Below, in pieces: positions 1-9,566 of a stretch of DNA of 64,000 nucleotides. Position 1 is the first letter of the stretch; every line of letters begins with the position of its first letter. Origin of the DNA: Maniola hyperantus. Its lineage: Eukaryota > Arthropoda > Insecta > Lepidoptera > Nymphalidae. The stretch covers positions 2,554,501-2,618,500 of the forward strand of contig NC_048539.1 in assembly GCF_902806685.2 (NCBI RefSeq), read 5' to 3'. The translations under genes were made by a program, and so were the position numbers. The notes under the pieces were generated by a model. That model was not told the DNA's origin and made no database searches. It saw nothing but the letters and a program-made list of their open reading frames with translations.

Positions 1-235
1 TGAAACCTTTCACCGGCTTTAACTCTTCAATGCGGGTCAAAAATTCCAACGGGCAGGTTTTACCGTTGAACGTTACATTCAATTTGGAAAAATCAAAGCG
101 CTTATTAACATAATAATTACTTATACCTTGATGTGATAAATTACTAGGGTCAATCCTAGATATAGTCGGTGTATCATGATCTAAAGTTATCATGTGGTCG
201 GGGTCAACGGACACATTTTCAGATTTTTCATCCAT
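1..235 (-). CDS. Gag N-terminus of an LTR retrotransposon (runs off the left edge)
   Basis: An open frame starts with ATG at 235 and reads leftward, without a stop, to the window edge (78 codons). The first ~50 residues are acidic and polar. They are followed by a segment reading FNGKTCPLEFLTRIEEL, which resembles the start of the capsid region of Ty3/gypsy-like Gag proteins (an aromatic-x-G segment, then xxFLxRIEEL). Gag would form the particle that packages the element RNA in the cytoplasm. Protease, RT, RNase H and integrase would lie outside the window. A leader and a probable LTR lie just upstream, in the order expected for the 5' end of an element. The frame has no visible breaks, so the copy may be young. 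Family assignment rests on one short motif; a host-domesticated gag gene is the alternative. Confidence 0.6.
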   Translation of the reverse strand, partial: MDEKSENVSVDPDHMITLDHDTPTISRIDPSNLSHQGISNYYVNKRFDFSKLNVTFNGKTCPLEFLTRIEELKPVKGF

Positions 236-514
236 TTTTGCCTATATTGTATATAACAAAAATGTATATAAGCCTCAAAACAAGCTACGCTTATTAACTA
301 CACGAGCACACTTAAATTAGCTATGCTAGGACAAACATCTTAGTATCTAGGCATACAATAAATAGGTTACACGGATACAATACACCTTCAAATATTACAA
401 AAACACTAAGTAAGACAAGAACGAGGGCAATTAAAATATTGATCCACCAAACCATGAGAATCAACACGACTAGGATCCCAAAAAAGAATCAGGTCTCTGT
501 TCCAGGGCGACAAA
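236..514 (-). other. 5' leader of the LTR retrotransposon with candidate primer-binding site
   Basis: About 280 bp of non-coding sequence lies between the probable LTR and the gag start. On the minus strand, the bases just after the LTR end read ttgtcgccctggaacagag (514-496), where a tRNA primer-binding site would sit. I could not match it confidently to a tRNA 3' end, because it lacks the usual TGG at its first bases. The rest is AT-rich with no other feature seen. Confidence 0.35.
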
Positions 515-1093
515 TGTCATATAAAAATATTTTAGTGGATCAAATCAAAAAAAGGATTTGAATTATTTTCTATTTATTTTATATTTAAAATAAATTACTA
601 TTAATAGCGTCCCTACGTTCCTTGCCTTATCTTAATTCTATGAAATATAGGTACCCTTTACATTATTAAATATTAGACCTAGGGTTATGAAAAATTTGTA
701 CTAAAATTAATAAAATATATCGTTCGCCACGCACCGGAGGATATTTTAAAGAGTCCACTGATTAAGATTTATAAACCGACGCACTAGATCTTCGGATGCA
801 GGCCGATTTGTGTGAAAGGACATTTCAACACCATGTTCTAATCAGGTTCCACAAACACATATTTTTGAAGCAAATCACCTCATAGTGCGATAAATAGGGA
901 AACACAAGGGGAACACATGGGGAACACAGGGGAACAGCGCATTAGCGCTGTTATTTCATAATATCCATATTAAGGTGAAGCCTTCAAGGCCGAAATTACT
1001 GCTTTCTAGGCATTTCGCCACAAAACGTCTCATATTTCATAAAAATCCGGAGAGAGCCGAATATCACGTACGAATTTTGGAAGAAAAGTGACA
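515..1093 (-). mobile_element. Probable 5' LTR of the retrotransposon
   Basis: The segment begins TGTCA (515) and ends TGACA (1089-1093) on the plus strand, so it has the TG...CA ends and short terminal inverted repeat typical of LTRs. It is placed immediately before the leader and gag of a minus-strand element. On the minus strand it contains a TATA-like gtttataaatc and several AATAAA-like sites. Near 897-937 is a small tandem of a ggggaacaca(c/t) unit. The second LTR is outside the window, so the boundaries rest on the terminal motifs only. Confidence 0.5.
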
Positions 1094-1319
1094 AGTCATT
1101 AGTCATGTCAAATGTCTTCCATCAATTACTATAAATTTCGTTTTGAAAAAAAAAAACAACTGTCAAAACACTGATCTATGGTCTCCTTGAAGATAATAAT
1201 GGGTAGAGGTTATGTTACCGATGTAAACAAATGCCTGTCAGTGTCAAAATTCTATTGCAAAATAAAAAGGAAAACAATTATAATAAAGGTGTAACGAGAC
1301 CGTCTAGGTACACGTTACA

Positions 1320-1373
1320 AGGTTTTTTAAAAAACCTAATTCCGTGCGGACGACGTCGTGGACATCAGCTAGT
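1320..1373. repeat. Tail fragment of repeat family B
   Basis: A short fragment matches the 3' block shared by families B and C elsewhere in the window ('...acctaattcc-cgcggacgaagtcg...catcagctag'). Here it is diverged (gacgacgtcgtgg). Confidence 0.6.
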
Positions 1374-1399
1374 TCTGAATAAATAATTTGACTTTGACT

Positions 1400-1810
1400 A
1401 TTGTCAAAACCCTTCTCTCTGAGAGGAGATATGCTCGTCCACTGCTGGTCATAGGTCTCTTGTCTGGGGACTTCCACACGCCACTGTCTTGCGCCGCTTC
1501 CGTTCACCTAGTGGGGGGGTCTTCCGGTGCGAGGTCGCCATTCCAGCACCTTGGGACCCCAACGTCTATCGGTTGTACAAACTATGTGCCCTGCCCATTG
1601 CCACTTCAGCTTCGCAACCCGTTGAGCTATGTCAGTTACTCTAGTTCTCCTACAGATCTCATTTCTGATTTGATCTTGTAGAGAAACTCCAAGCATAGCT
1701 CTCTCCATCGCCCGCTGAGTGACTCTGAGCTTCCTTATGAGGCCCATAGTTAGCGACCATGTCTCAGATCCATATGTCATCACTGGCAACACCCACTGTT
1801 TGAAGACTTA
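1400..1810 (-). mobile_element. 3' fragment of RTE-type LINE (endonuclease-reverse transcriptase C-terminus)
   Basis: The minus strand from about 1804 encodes VFKQWVLPVMTYGSETWSL, then a segment ending AKLKWQWAGHI and EWRPRTGRPP. A stop follows, then a shifted frame with VEVPRQETYDQQWTSIS. These are the C-terminal blocks of the insect endonuclease-reverse transcriptase (RTE-type) family. The catalytic RT core is absent, and the frame is broken near 1507, so the copy is a 5'-truncated pseudogene. It lies in the same sense as the phosphatase gene. Its 5' end falls about ten bases past that gene's exon-2 splice donor, so it occupies the start of the next intron. Fragments of the same family occur near 19.1, 24.8, 34.0, 39.8, 53.2 and 60.5 kb. 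Confidence 0.85.
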
Positions 1811-1820
1811 TTTTACATAC

Positions 1821-2039
1821 CATCTAGTAAAGGTGCCCCTGCTAGCATAGTATCACCGAGTACTAACAGCTGATCTCTGAACTCCTTAGGTGTAATGGGC
1901 AGATTTAGATCCTTGCACAGAGTCTCTGAGAGCCTCTGCTCCGTGCCACCCAGCACCTTCATCATCAGCTCATCTGTGTATTTGTGACCGTATTTAGCAC
2001 ATAGTTGTGTGATCATTTTCTTATATACTTGTTCTGTAT
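1821..2039 (-). CDS. Exon 2 of pseudouridine-5'-phosphatase-like HAD hydrolase (cap domain start)
   Basis: Reading leftward, a pyrimidine-rich acceptor (ttttattttttcag) ends at 2040. The exon then opens with DTEQVYKKMITQLCAKYGHKYTDE and runs 219 nt to ...GAPLLDG, followed by a GTATGT donor at 1820. Joined to the upstream exon it restores the family signature DMDGLLLDTE across a phase-1 intron. The residues after the motif (MMKVLGGTEQRLSETL..., then LPITPKEF) fit the helical cap domain of the GS1/HDHD1 group, which dephosphorylates pseudouridine 5'-phosphate in the cytosol and often has relaxed substrate range. The exon is 73 codons, with no stop or frameshift. The later HAD motifs (Ser/Thr, Lys and the DD pair) are not in the window. 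Exact substrate is not shown by sequence. Confidence 0.85.
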
Positions 2040-2067
2040 CTGAAAAAATAAAAAGGTGAAAGGAAAC

Positions 2068-2236
2068 TGATCTATCAACGCACAGCTCAAACTACTGGAT
2101 GGATTAGGCTGAAATTTGGCATGCAGATAAGTATTATGATGTAGGCATCCGCTAAGAAAGGATTTTTGAAAATTGGACCCCTAAAGAGGTGAAATAGGGG
2201 TTTGAAATTTGAGTAGTCCACGTGGACGAAGTCAAT
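2068..2236 (+). repeat. Repeat family A copy in phosphatase intron 1
   Basis: The copy starts with ctgatctatcaacgcacagc and carries the ctgaaatttggcatgcagat block. It ends in the tccacgtggacgaagtc tail. The family recurs at 15.9, 23.7, 24.0, 37.7, 48.9 and 63.0 kb, plus fragments. It shows no coding capacity, and its class is uncertain. Confidence 0.8.
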
Positions 2237-2405
2237 TAGAGAGAGTCAATCGACTCTAAATTGAATGCTCAAGACTGGGCAAAGTGAGTAGCAAAATGTA
2301 GGAAAGTGGACCTCACCTAAGTGAGTCAACTAGGTTGAAGAAGAGAGTGAGTAAGACTAAGGCTGAGATAGAGCGTACTTTAGCTTTGCTCAGAATTAAA
2401 TTTCA

Positions 2406-2455
2406 GTTAAAATGAGACAGATTATGCCAGCGATATAATGCTGTCTCATTTTAAC
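2406..2455. repeat. Hairpin (15-bp arms) in phosphatase intron 1
   Basis: The sequence gttaaaatgagacag (2406-2420) is repeated as its reverse complement at 2441-2455. The flanks continue as weaker inverted similarity (tttgctca / tgagcaaa). The core resembles that of the foldback at 47109-47231, so this may be a decayed copy of the same MITE. Confidence 0.65.
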
Positions 2456-2818
2456 AGTGTCTTAAATATGAGCAAAATCAAATTATAGATCTCAATTTAA
2501 AAGATTTTATATACAACGCATAAGGAACATAGCTTTTGATGAGCGTCCCACGAAACTCACAGCTTTTCTATTTCCCATAAAATAGACAAAATATACACTT
2601 ATACATATATAGGTATGAAATCAGCTGACAAATAAAATATGCATCCACCAAACCTAGTTTTGCTTCGCCAAAAAATGTGTGACATAACTTAGTAATAAAA
2701 ATCTAATTTTAGTCAACAGATGTATCGTGTCGTCATATCAACCTGGGTATAATAACATTGGCAAATATAAAAAGTCGAACTTTTATGCTGTTGAGTTTTA
2801 ACTCATAATAGGTCTTAC

Positions 2819-2933
2819 CCAAAAGAAGTCCATCCATATCGAAAATACAATGGGTTACTGGTCGTACATTTCTCGTAGAATAACATTGTTTTCTGATTGT
2901 ATTAGTTACGGTTTTCATTAAACAAATCCTCAT
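2819..2933 (-). CDS. Exon 1 (5' coding) of pseudouridine-5'-phosphatase-like HAD hydrolase
   Basis: The minus-strand frame ends ...RPVTHCIFDMDGLLL and is cut after one base of the next codon by a GTAAG donor at 2818. DMDG is HAD motif I: its first Asp is the nucleophile and its second the general acid/base. Exon 2 supplies DTE, as expected for the GS1/HDHD1 group. The frame is open upstream to an ATG at 3026. Nearer starts are at 2933 and 2918. I give 2933 as a compromise; 2918 would yield MKTVTNTIRKQCYSTRNV, a basic, Ser/Thr-containing leader that could be a mitochondrial targeting peptide (inference). A further 5' exon is possible. The gene lies head to head with the glypican-like exon at 3690. 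Confidence 0.8.
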
Positions 2934-3026
2934 ATTGTCACCGGTTGTTACATAAACACTTTCAAGTTTCAATTTACCTATTTGTTTTATAAAATGTAAA
3001 CTTAAAGTTAGAGCTTTGCGTAACAC

Positions 3027-3689
3027 TTAGGTAGGTAGTAAAAATTAAAAAGCTGTATATAAACGGCAACAGCTGTTTGGTCATCCACTTGTCGAATAAA
3101 ATAAAATTTTAAAAGTTGCAAAACAAAAAAACGAGAGAAAACTAAAACGTAATGTATCTGACATTGAAATTTCATTAAGAATGAAAAATACAATTTTTTG
3201 TTACATTTGAGTCTGACAGTTGAAAACTAAGGCTATCTCTTTCTATTATTCCTCAAACGGGTATATAGGATAGTGACAGCAAGACGTGATGTTGCTCGTG
3301 TTGCTCGTCGCTAAATTCCTTTAATTTACAATGATCAAAAGGTCAAAGTAAAAGGGGACAACCAAAATATTTGGAAAAATTAACACTTGTTTAATTAAAA
3401 CACATGATAATTATACGATCACGTAATTCACATGCATAATTTATAGGACTTTAGCTACTGCTGGCAACAAAAATGCAAGTAGCTTGCACTCGCTTTCAGC
3501 GCACTTCAGCCGGCGCAGTCTTGCTGCGGCCGTCATGGATCGCAGTTGAATCGTCGTGGGCCGTTTATATGGCGTGTAAACTGTCTAAAGTTTCAATTAA
3601 AATTCATTAATTTCACTTTTATTTATCAATTGTTCAGTAGAGTAGATATAATACTCATCGAATCTTAATTTGTTAACTTTATCGCGAAC
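3027..3689. promoter_or_regulatory. Shared intergenic/promoter region between divergent genes
   Basis: About 0.7 kb separates the divergent phosphatase and glypican-like starts. It holds a GC-richer island (about 3485-3590) in otherwise AT-rich DNA, a TATA-like tttatat near 3562, and an arthropod initiator-like ttcagt near 3632. No repeat was recognised. A bidirectional promoter is inferred from the arrangement only. Confidence 0.45.
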
Positions 3690-3912
3690 ATGGCTGTGAA
3701 CGTGTGTTTTTGTGTAAAACTGTCCCCTAACAAAAAATCGATTTTTGGATTGAGAATGAAGAGCCAAATATTGTATTTGGTATTGTTTGCCAGTCTTTTG
3801 GCTGTTACCTCTGCTGGGGACACGGAGACATCTTGTGCTAATGTGAGAAGTATTTTCACAAAGAAAGGAATGTTGTCGATGGCAGAGTTGGTGACTGAAC
3901 AGCCGAATTCAG
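3690..3912 (+). CDS. First coding exon of a glypican-like heparan sulfate proteoglycan core protein
   Basis: ATG at 3690 has a good start context, but a second ATG at 3756 begins MKSQILYLVLFASLLAVTSA, a textbook signal peptide, and may be the true start. The mature part reads ETSCANVRSIF, then about 18 residues to EQPNSG. A GTAAG donor at 3913 cuts the exon in phase 1. The pattern Cys-x2-Val-Arg-x2-Phe, then a Pro, then Gly matches the extreme N-terminus of glypicans (C-x2-VR-x2-[FY]...P...SG), before the conserved Cys-rich core. Glypicans are GPI-anchored cell-surface proteoglycans that shape Wnt, Hedgehog and BMP gradients (dally and dally-like in flies). No later exon was found in the window, implying a very long first intron. 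Which paralogue this is cannot be told from 30 residues. Confidence 0.6.
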
Positions 3913-6900
3913 GTAAGAATCACGCGCTCTCTGTGCAGCCAAATAAGATAGTGATAAATGATAATCGTATTTACATATAGTAGAGGTGTTGATATTGGTT
4001 TTCTATTAGTTTTGCTTTGCAGATTGCAGAATTACTTATTTCTAAAGGTAAGAAATTACTTAATATAAAATGAATGTTTTAAATTATCATGATGATAAAA
4101 AGTTTAAAGATAACACAACAATGAATTTTGTATCACTGATTTGTTAATTGTTGATATCTTTGAATTTCTATTACACCTTCACGTAGATACCTTCAAGTAT
4201 TTACCTAAAAGATGCAAATCCAAAGATTAATTCCATACGGATATTATCCTAAATAAACGATGACATCGTTAAAATGTTTTACTTTAGCCGACTAGAAGTT
4301 GTTAAAGGACAAAAGGCAGTAAAAGCCAAGGACTGGTAGCTATTGTTAAAAAAACAAATCCGAAGACCCCCGCCGATAAGGAAGCGCTACATTTTACCTG
4401 TTCGAGAAACAAGTTAAGACAAGAAGTCTTTTAATTGTGTAGGGGCTTTTAATAATCCAACAAATTCCACAGATAATAAAGAAAGCGTTAACAAAGAGGC
4501 TTATTTAAGCTTTGAAGAAAAAACATTTCCTGTTAAAGTTTTACTTACTTTACGAACTTTAAAAACCTTGAATTCAACATCCATAATAGGTGCGTCTACT
4601 ATTTGATCAGGATGATTAAGGATTTTATCAAAATCTAGTTAATATTTACGTTAATAATCAGAAATCTAGTGACTACTAGTACAAATCATTAAATTCTGTA
4701 AAAATAAACAAGCTTAACAGAAGAATGTAGGTGTAATGGTATTAGTGGGCGGGCGGCTGTGTTGTGAAACGCACGAGTTGCGACATAAACAGATACGCCT
4801 AATGCTTCTGCGAACCAAATATTGAAAGATCTGCGACACTTCAAGTGCATGGCCTCCATATATTCCTATGTCTTAAAACAAAGAGTTGAAATTCAAACAA
4901 ATTTGTAATTTTAGTCCAATGTCAAGAGCTGTAGGTATATAAAGTTAAAAATACGGTCAAGCAGGTAATTGTGGCGTAGGCGAACTCGTACGAAATATGT
5001 AGCCCTTCGATACGGTGTTCAGAAAACTTATAGATTTGTGAGTAAAAATAAATCCATGCTTGCTGTTAAATTGGATATAGCCTATAAATTGTTATTGGCT
5101 GACATGATTGTGATTTATTATAGAATATCGGTCAAAAGGAAATTGTAAATCAAGAAGTTATAGGTTATATAACTGTGAAGTGAAGTGCATAATTTATTTT
5201 AACTTTTGCAAAACTAGCTTTATATTTAACGTTGTTGGCCAATGAACTGGTTTCTGGATTCATGTTTTTTATAGACTTGGTCTAGCAAAGATGTAGCTAG
5301 TATTCCTGAAAACTATTAGTAAAACTATTAAATTTACTTGATCTAGTTTAGGAAATCCTACAACAATCTATCCTTTTGTGCAAACTAATACATTAATGCT
5401 GCCAAGCTACACCCATGAAACTGATAGATAGAGATACATTTCGATCTATTGACCCTAATTGTTCCATGTTAACCAATCAACAAATAGGACAATGATGTCA
5501 TATAGATATTGGTCAAACTCCTGGATTTAATTGCACAAATAAAAGTTACTTAAATAAGTTGTATTTATGCAATCATTTAAGAAATAAACCATTACTGGTT
5601 GCCATTGCTTGATATCTTGTCAATACCAGTTCTTATATACAATTAAGTTTGCCCGCTATTTAAAAAATAAGTAAATGCCACGTTTCCTAATATGGTAATA
5701 ACGTCTGATAGATCGGGCACCGACGAGACGCGTCAAGGCTTGAGTACTTGGCATGCCTCAGCTTATTTAGCATGCAATACTCGATTACCGGTCCTCCTAA
5801 CGGCTGACTTGTCGCGCCGACTACCGGCATTTGTCTCTCTTTGTGCAAGGTTCTGCCAAACAATTCAATAATATTCGCGAGTCTGGATAATTTGCATGGA
5901 AGACTTGTTAGAATACAGGAAGGGGATCCAATAATTCATTCGCAATTCGCTGAAATTCATACAGCATAATAATGATCTCATTATTATATTTGAAATTAAT
6001 CATCATAATTGATTTGTTGGAATGATTGTAAAAGAAGAGCAATCAATTTAAATATACCTATATGTATTTTCTTCGTATGAAACATCTACTTTATACTAAC
6101 TCAAGATTAAGTAATTCGCCCCAAGAAAATAATAACGATGTCTATCCTTATCATTAGGTGAATATCCTGTTTGGATACTTTCTAAACTAACCTATCTATC
6201 ATTCTGTCACCGGAGTAACTTTAGATAGATAACGCAAGTCCATTTTTGGAAAGTAGGTAGTAAAAGTAAACTACCAACATATACATTTATTTGCATTTTT
6301 ATTGAAAATATTTATTTTACATCAACTAAACTTTTTTTCGTACTACCTACTTATTATAAAATGTAATATTATATGATGGTTGTTTGTGTTGTATTTATTT
6401 GTGTGCATGACGCAAACTCACTGAACTAAACAAAATAAAACTTCCCAGTTTGAAGGCGAATATTCAAATTTTAATATTGCTCAAAAATTCACCAAAACCA
6501 CTAGAGCTCAGAAATCCCTTACATCTTGACCCTATTTAACTAGTCTGGGCATAAATTATTGTTTAAAAATATATCTACCTAATTTTAAAAATTGAGTTAA
6601 GTATGTCATTTCCTACAGTTTAAAGATTTTGTTTACTTTTTATGTTGGTAGGTATTCACATAAAACAAAACAAGTTTTACCCAGCGTTCCTTTTTACCCT
6701 AAACCGCTTTCCAGAATGCAGTCAACTCTCACTTGACTAATAAATGGTTCGATATACAAATTGTCTAGTGGGTGGACTGGTTGACAAGCCGACTAACAAA
6801 GATATTTGATACTGTAGAGCAGCCTCTAGAAATATTGCCCACAATAAAATAACCAATGATCATCTTTACCAATTTGCCAACTATCTCTTACGAATTGGCA

Positions 6901-7300
6901 CATTTCAAAAATTTGACTAACGTGAGTTTACTTTAAAAGAAAATAACGTTAGTCACGTTAACAAAATCGTCATGTGTCAAATTCCTTAAAAAAATTCAGT
7001 GGTTCAAACCTTACAATGATAAGGTCAGACAAAATCATTTTGCGTTTACAACATAATTTTAGAAAATGACTTTCTCGTACTGTCCCGTCTGTGATAAAGT
7101 TCAAAATATAATAATCGTTGCTGACAATCGCTGGTCAAACGCTAAGCAAGCATTGGAAAGGTCGACAACCTAACGATCATTGATTAGGTTTCCAAGTGAT
7201 TACTAATGTATCACTTCGCATCCTACCGGGAAAGTTACTAATGCATTCAACAATACTACACCAAGTTTCGCTTCCTTGGAAAATTTGAAAGTCTTCCGTT
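3913..7300 (+). other. Start of the glypican-like first intron, low in recognisable repeats
   Basis: The donor gtaagaatca starts the intron. About 3.4 kb follow with none of the repeat families that fill the rest of the window and no credible coding frame. A GC-richer patch at about 5700-5870 has two GCATGC-type sites and the octamer-like atttgcat near 5890. Single-copy intronic DNA next to the first exon of a developmental gene is a reasonable place for enhancers, but this is inference. Confidence 0.5.
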
Positions 7301-9195
7301 GAATCAATACATACGTGAATTCATTAAAATTACACTTATACCACTTTTGTTTACATTTTATGCAGCAAAAGTTGGTTGTGTTTTTTTTCTGTATTAAGTA
7401 CCTATACCAAGTACAGGGTACCTATTCATGCAATATTGTTTTAAAATTCGAATTTCAAATACTTCCTATTGGTATCAGGGGGCATGGCAGTGCCCCCGCC
7501 AAGACCGAGCCAAACTAAAGGTCGGGGCACTACGTACCTACCTTTTCTCGAAACGATTCGTCGTAACTATATTTGGACCGTCATAGGTTCGGTTTATTCT
7601 CTGAAATAGTTAAAAATATTCTGTCCGATCCGAAAGAACACTAGAAAAGTATGATTTTAGTCGCGCGAAATTTAAAATTCAAATTTTAAAGCAGCGGTGA
7701 GTGAAGACAGGTGAAGATGAAGAATGAAGATAACGTACCTATACCATAGACAAAAGAAGATAATATTTCAACTAAATAATGTTAAAGTTAAAAAATTTAA
7801 ATATATAAAATGGATATCCGTAAATTCGTACATTAAAATGGGAATTTTCGAAATTCAAATTACAAATTCGTTTATGAGCACATACCTGAATATAAAATGC
7901 CATTATTCGGGGCAAATTGTTCGGGCTTTCACATGAACCCTTTCAATCAAGTTAAGTTGAATGGGACTCCATCAGTCACAGGCCTCATCAGCCCTTTTAT
8001 CCTACGTCCCGAAACCTCTTATTCTGTAATTAGGCCCTTAGATTCATTCGGAACAGGATGCCCCTTTCCTTTTTTTATTTATTTGTACAGGCAACAATCG
8101 TGCAGAAATCAGAATATCTAATTAAGTAATTATGTAGGTATGTGCGATATATTTAAAAGAATTTATATTAAGTTTGTATAATATGATTAAATATGAATAA
8201 GATTAGTATCATAGAGGAATAAATTAAGTTATGTGATATAACTGTGGACGATCGGTGAATCAAGTTCATTAATTGTGTTAAGTTTTTATGGTTCTAATTA
8301 CATAAATTAAAGGATCAGACTGACTGTCCGGCTAGCTTTAAGTTTTACAGTAACATTTTCAATTACCTACTTTAAATATCCCATGTTTTTGAGAGATAAC
8401 TCAAAAAATACTTTTGACAGAATTCGGTAGGGCTGCAAAAAGAACCCACAGGTCTTGCGCATGAACACTAGATCGGCCGCCGTCAATATTATGAATAGAT
8501 TTTATTATTACCTATCGATCATTAACATCGGCTAGGATCCGCTCGCTTCGAGGTCAGTTGTGACGCAGACCAAAATATAATACTGCTGCTAGGTATTTGC
8601 TGAAATTTTATGTCAAACCGCGTGCCTCGTGTTGGTTAATGATATGTACATTTTTAAAATAATGTATCAGCAAATCGGTAGGTACATATAGTTTACTATA
8701 TTTTGTAATGTACCTCTACTATACTAGTAATATTGTCTAGGAAACGACAACAAAAATAAAGAATACCTACTAAGTTCTTTTTTACCGTTTAGATATTTTA
8801 TACAATACTAAGTTCGACTGATTGATAACATTTTTTATTTAAAAATAGAAAAACTTGAAGACATTGTTTTTATTCTCATTTTTACAGGATTGAAAAAAAA
8901 CTGTTGTTCTGACCCAAGACTTGATTCAAAACTTCCGGGGTCTCGGTAGTCATAGACAATTAAATTAATTTTGTTATGTTGGTAAAATGATAATATTTCA
9001 CAATGTGACAACGGCATGAAAACGCAACATGCATTTTTAATGTGAGAAATAAAAGGGCAAAATCTGTGAGTGACGGACAAACTCATTTAGTTTATTACAT
9101 AATACATAGTTGAGCTTCAAACCATACTAAATTTTACAATTCTAGTGAGACTGCACTTTCCTATGGTTGCGACCATCAAGCTAAATAGTCTATGT
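7301..9195. other. Mostly unclassified intronic sequence with a small hairpin
   Basis: The stem gggggca/tgccccc at 7478-7497 lies in a locally GC-rich stretch (about 7470-7530) that looks repeat-derived but was not classified. The stretch 7900-8080 is also richer in C and G than its surroundings. The rest is AT-rich, with no convincing frame or known repeat. Confidence 0.35.
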
Positions 9196-9240
9196 CTTAA
9201 AGGTCCAGGTGCTATTTAAAATGGGTTCAACAAATTATCA
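9196..9240. repeat. Short direct repeat, copy 1
   Basis: The segment aaaggtccaggtgctattta and the following aaaatgggttcaacaaatta recur with few changes at about 10148-10190, 950 bp away. The repeat may mark a decayed element or a local duplication. Confidence 0.5.
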
Positions 9241-9566
9241 TGGTCATCATCATTATCCACCCCTTTCCGGCTCACTACTAAGTACGAATCCAGAATGAGA
9301 TGGGTTTGGCCATAATCCACTGCGCTGGTCATGTGCGGATTGGCAGACTTCACATACCTTTGAGAACATTATGGAGAACTCCCAGGCATGCAGGTTTCCT
9401 CACGAAGTTTGCCTTCACCGGTAAAGCATGTGATATTTAATTGCTTAAACGCAATAACTTCGAAAGTTGGAGGTGCGTGCTTGTGATTGGCGAACTGCCG
9501 CCGTCGACCCTCCTCACGAAAACAGGCCCGACGTACGTGACGTCTTAATCGCTAGGCTATAAGCGC
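9238..9566 (-). mobile_element. SINE-1 copy, diverged
   Basis: The copy starts with the catcatcat tail, then carries the SINE-1 body in reverse: ggtttggccataatcc, gcggattggcagacttcaca, ggtttcctcacgaagttt. It ends in a degraded tRNA-like head (gctaggctat). The B box is lost. Confidence 0.8.
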
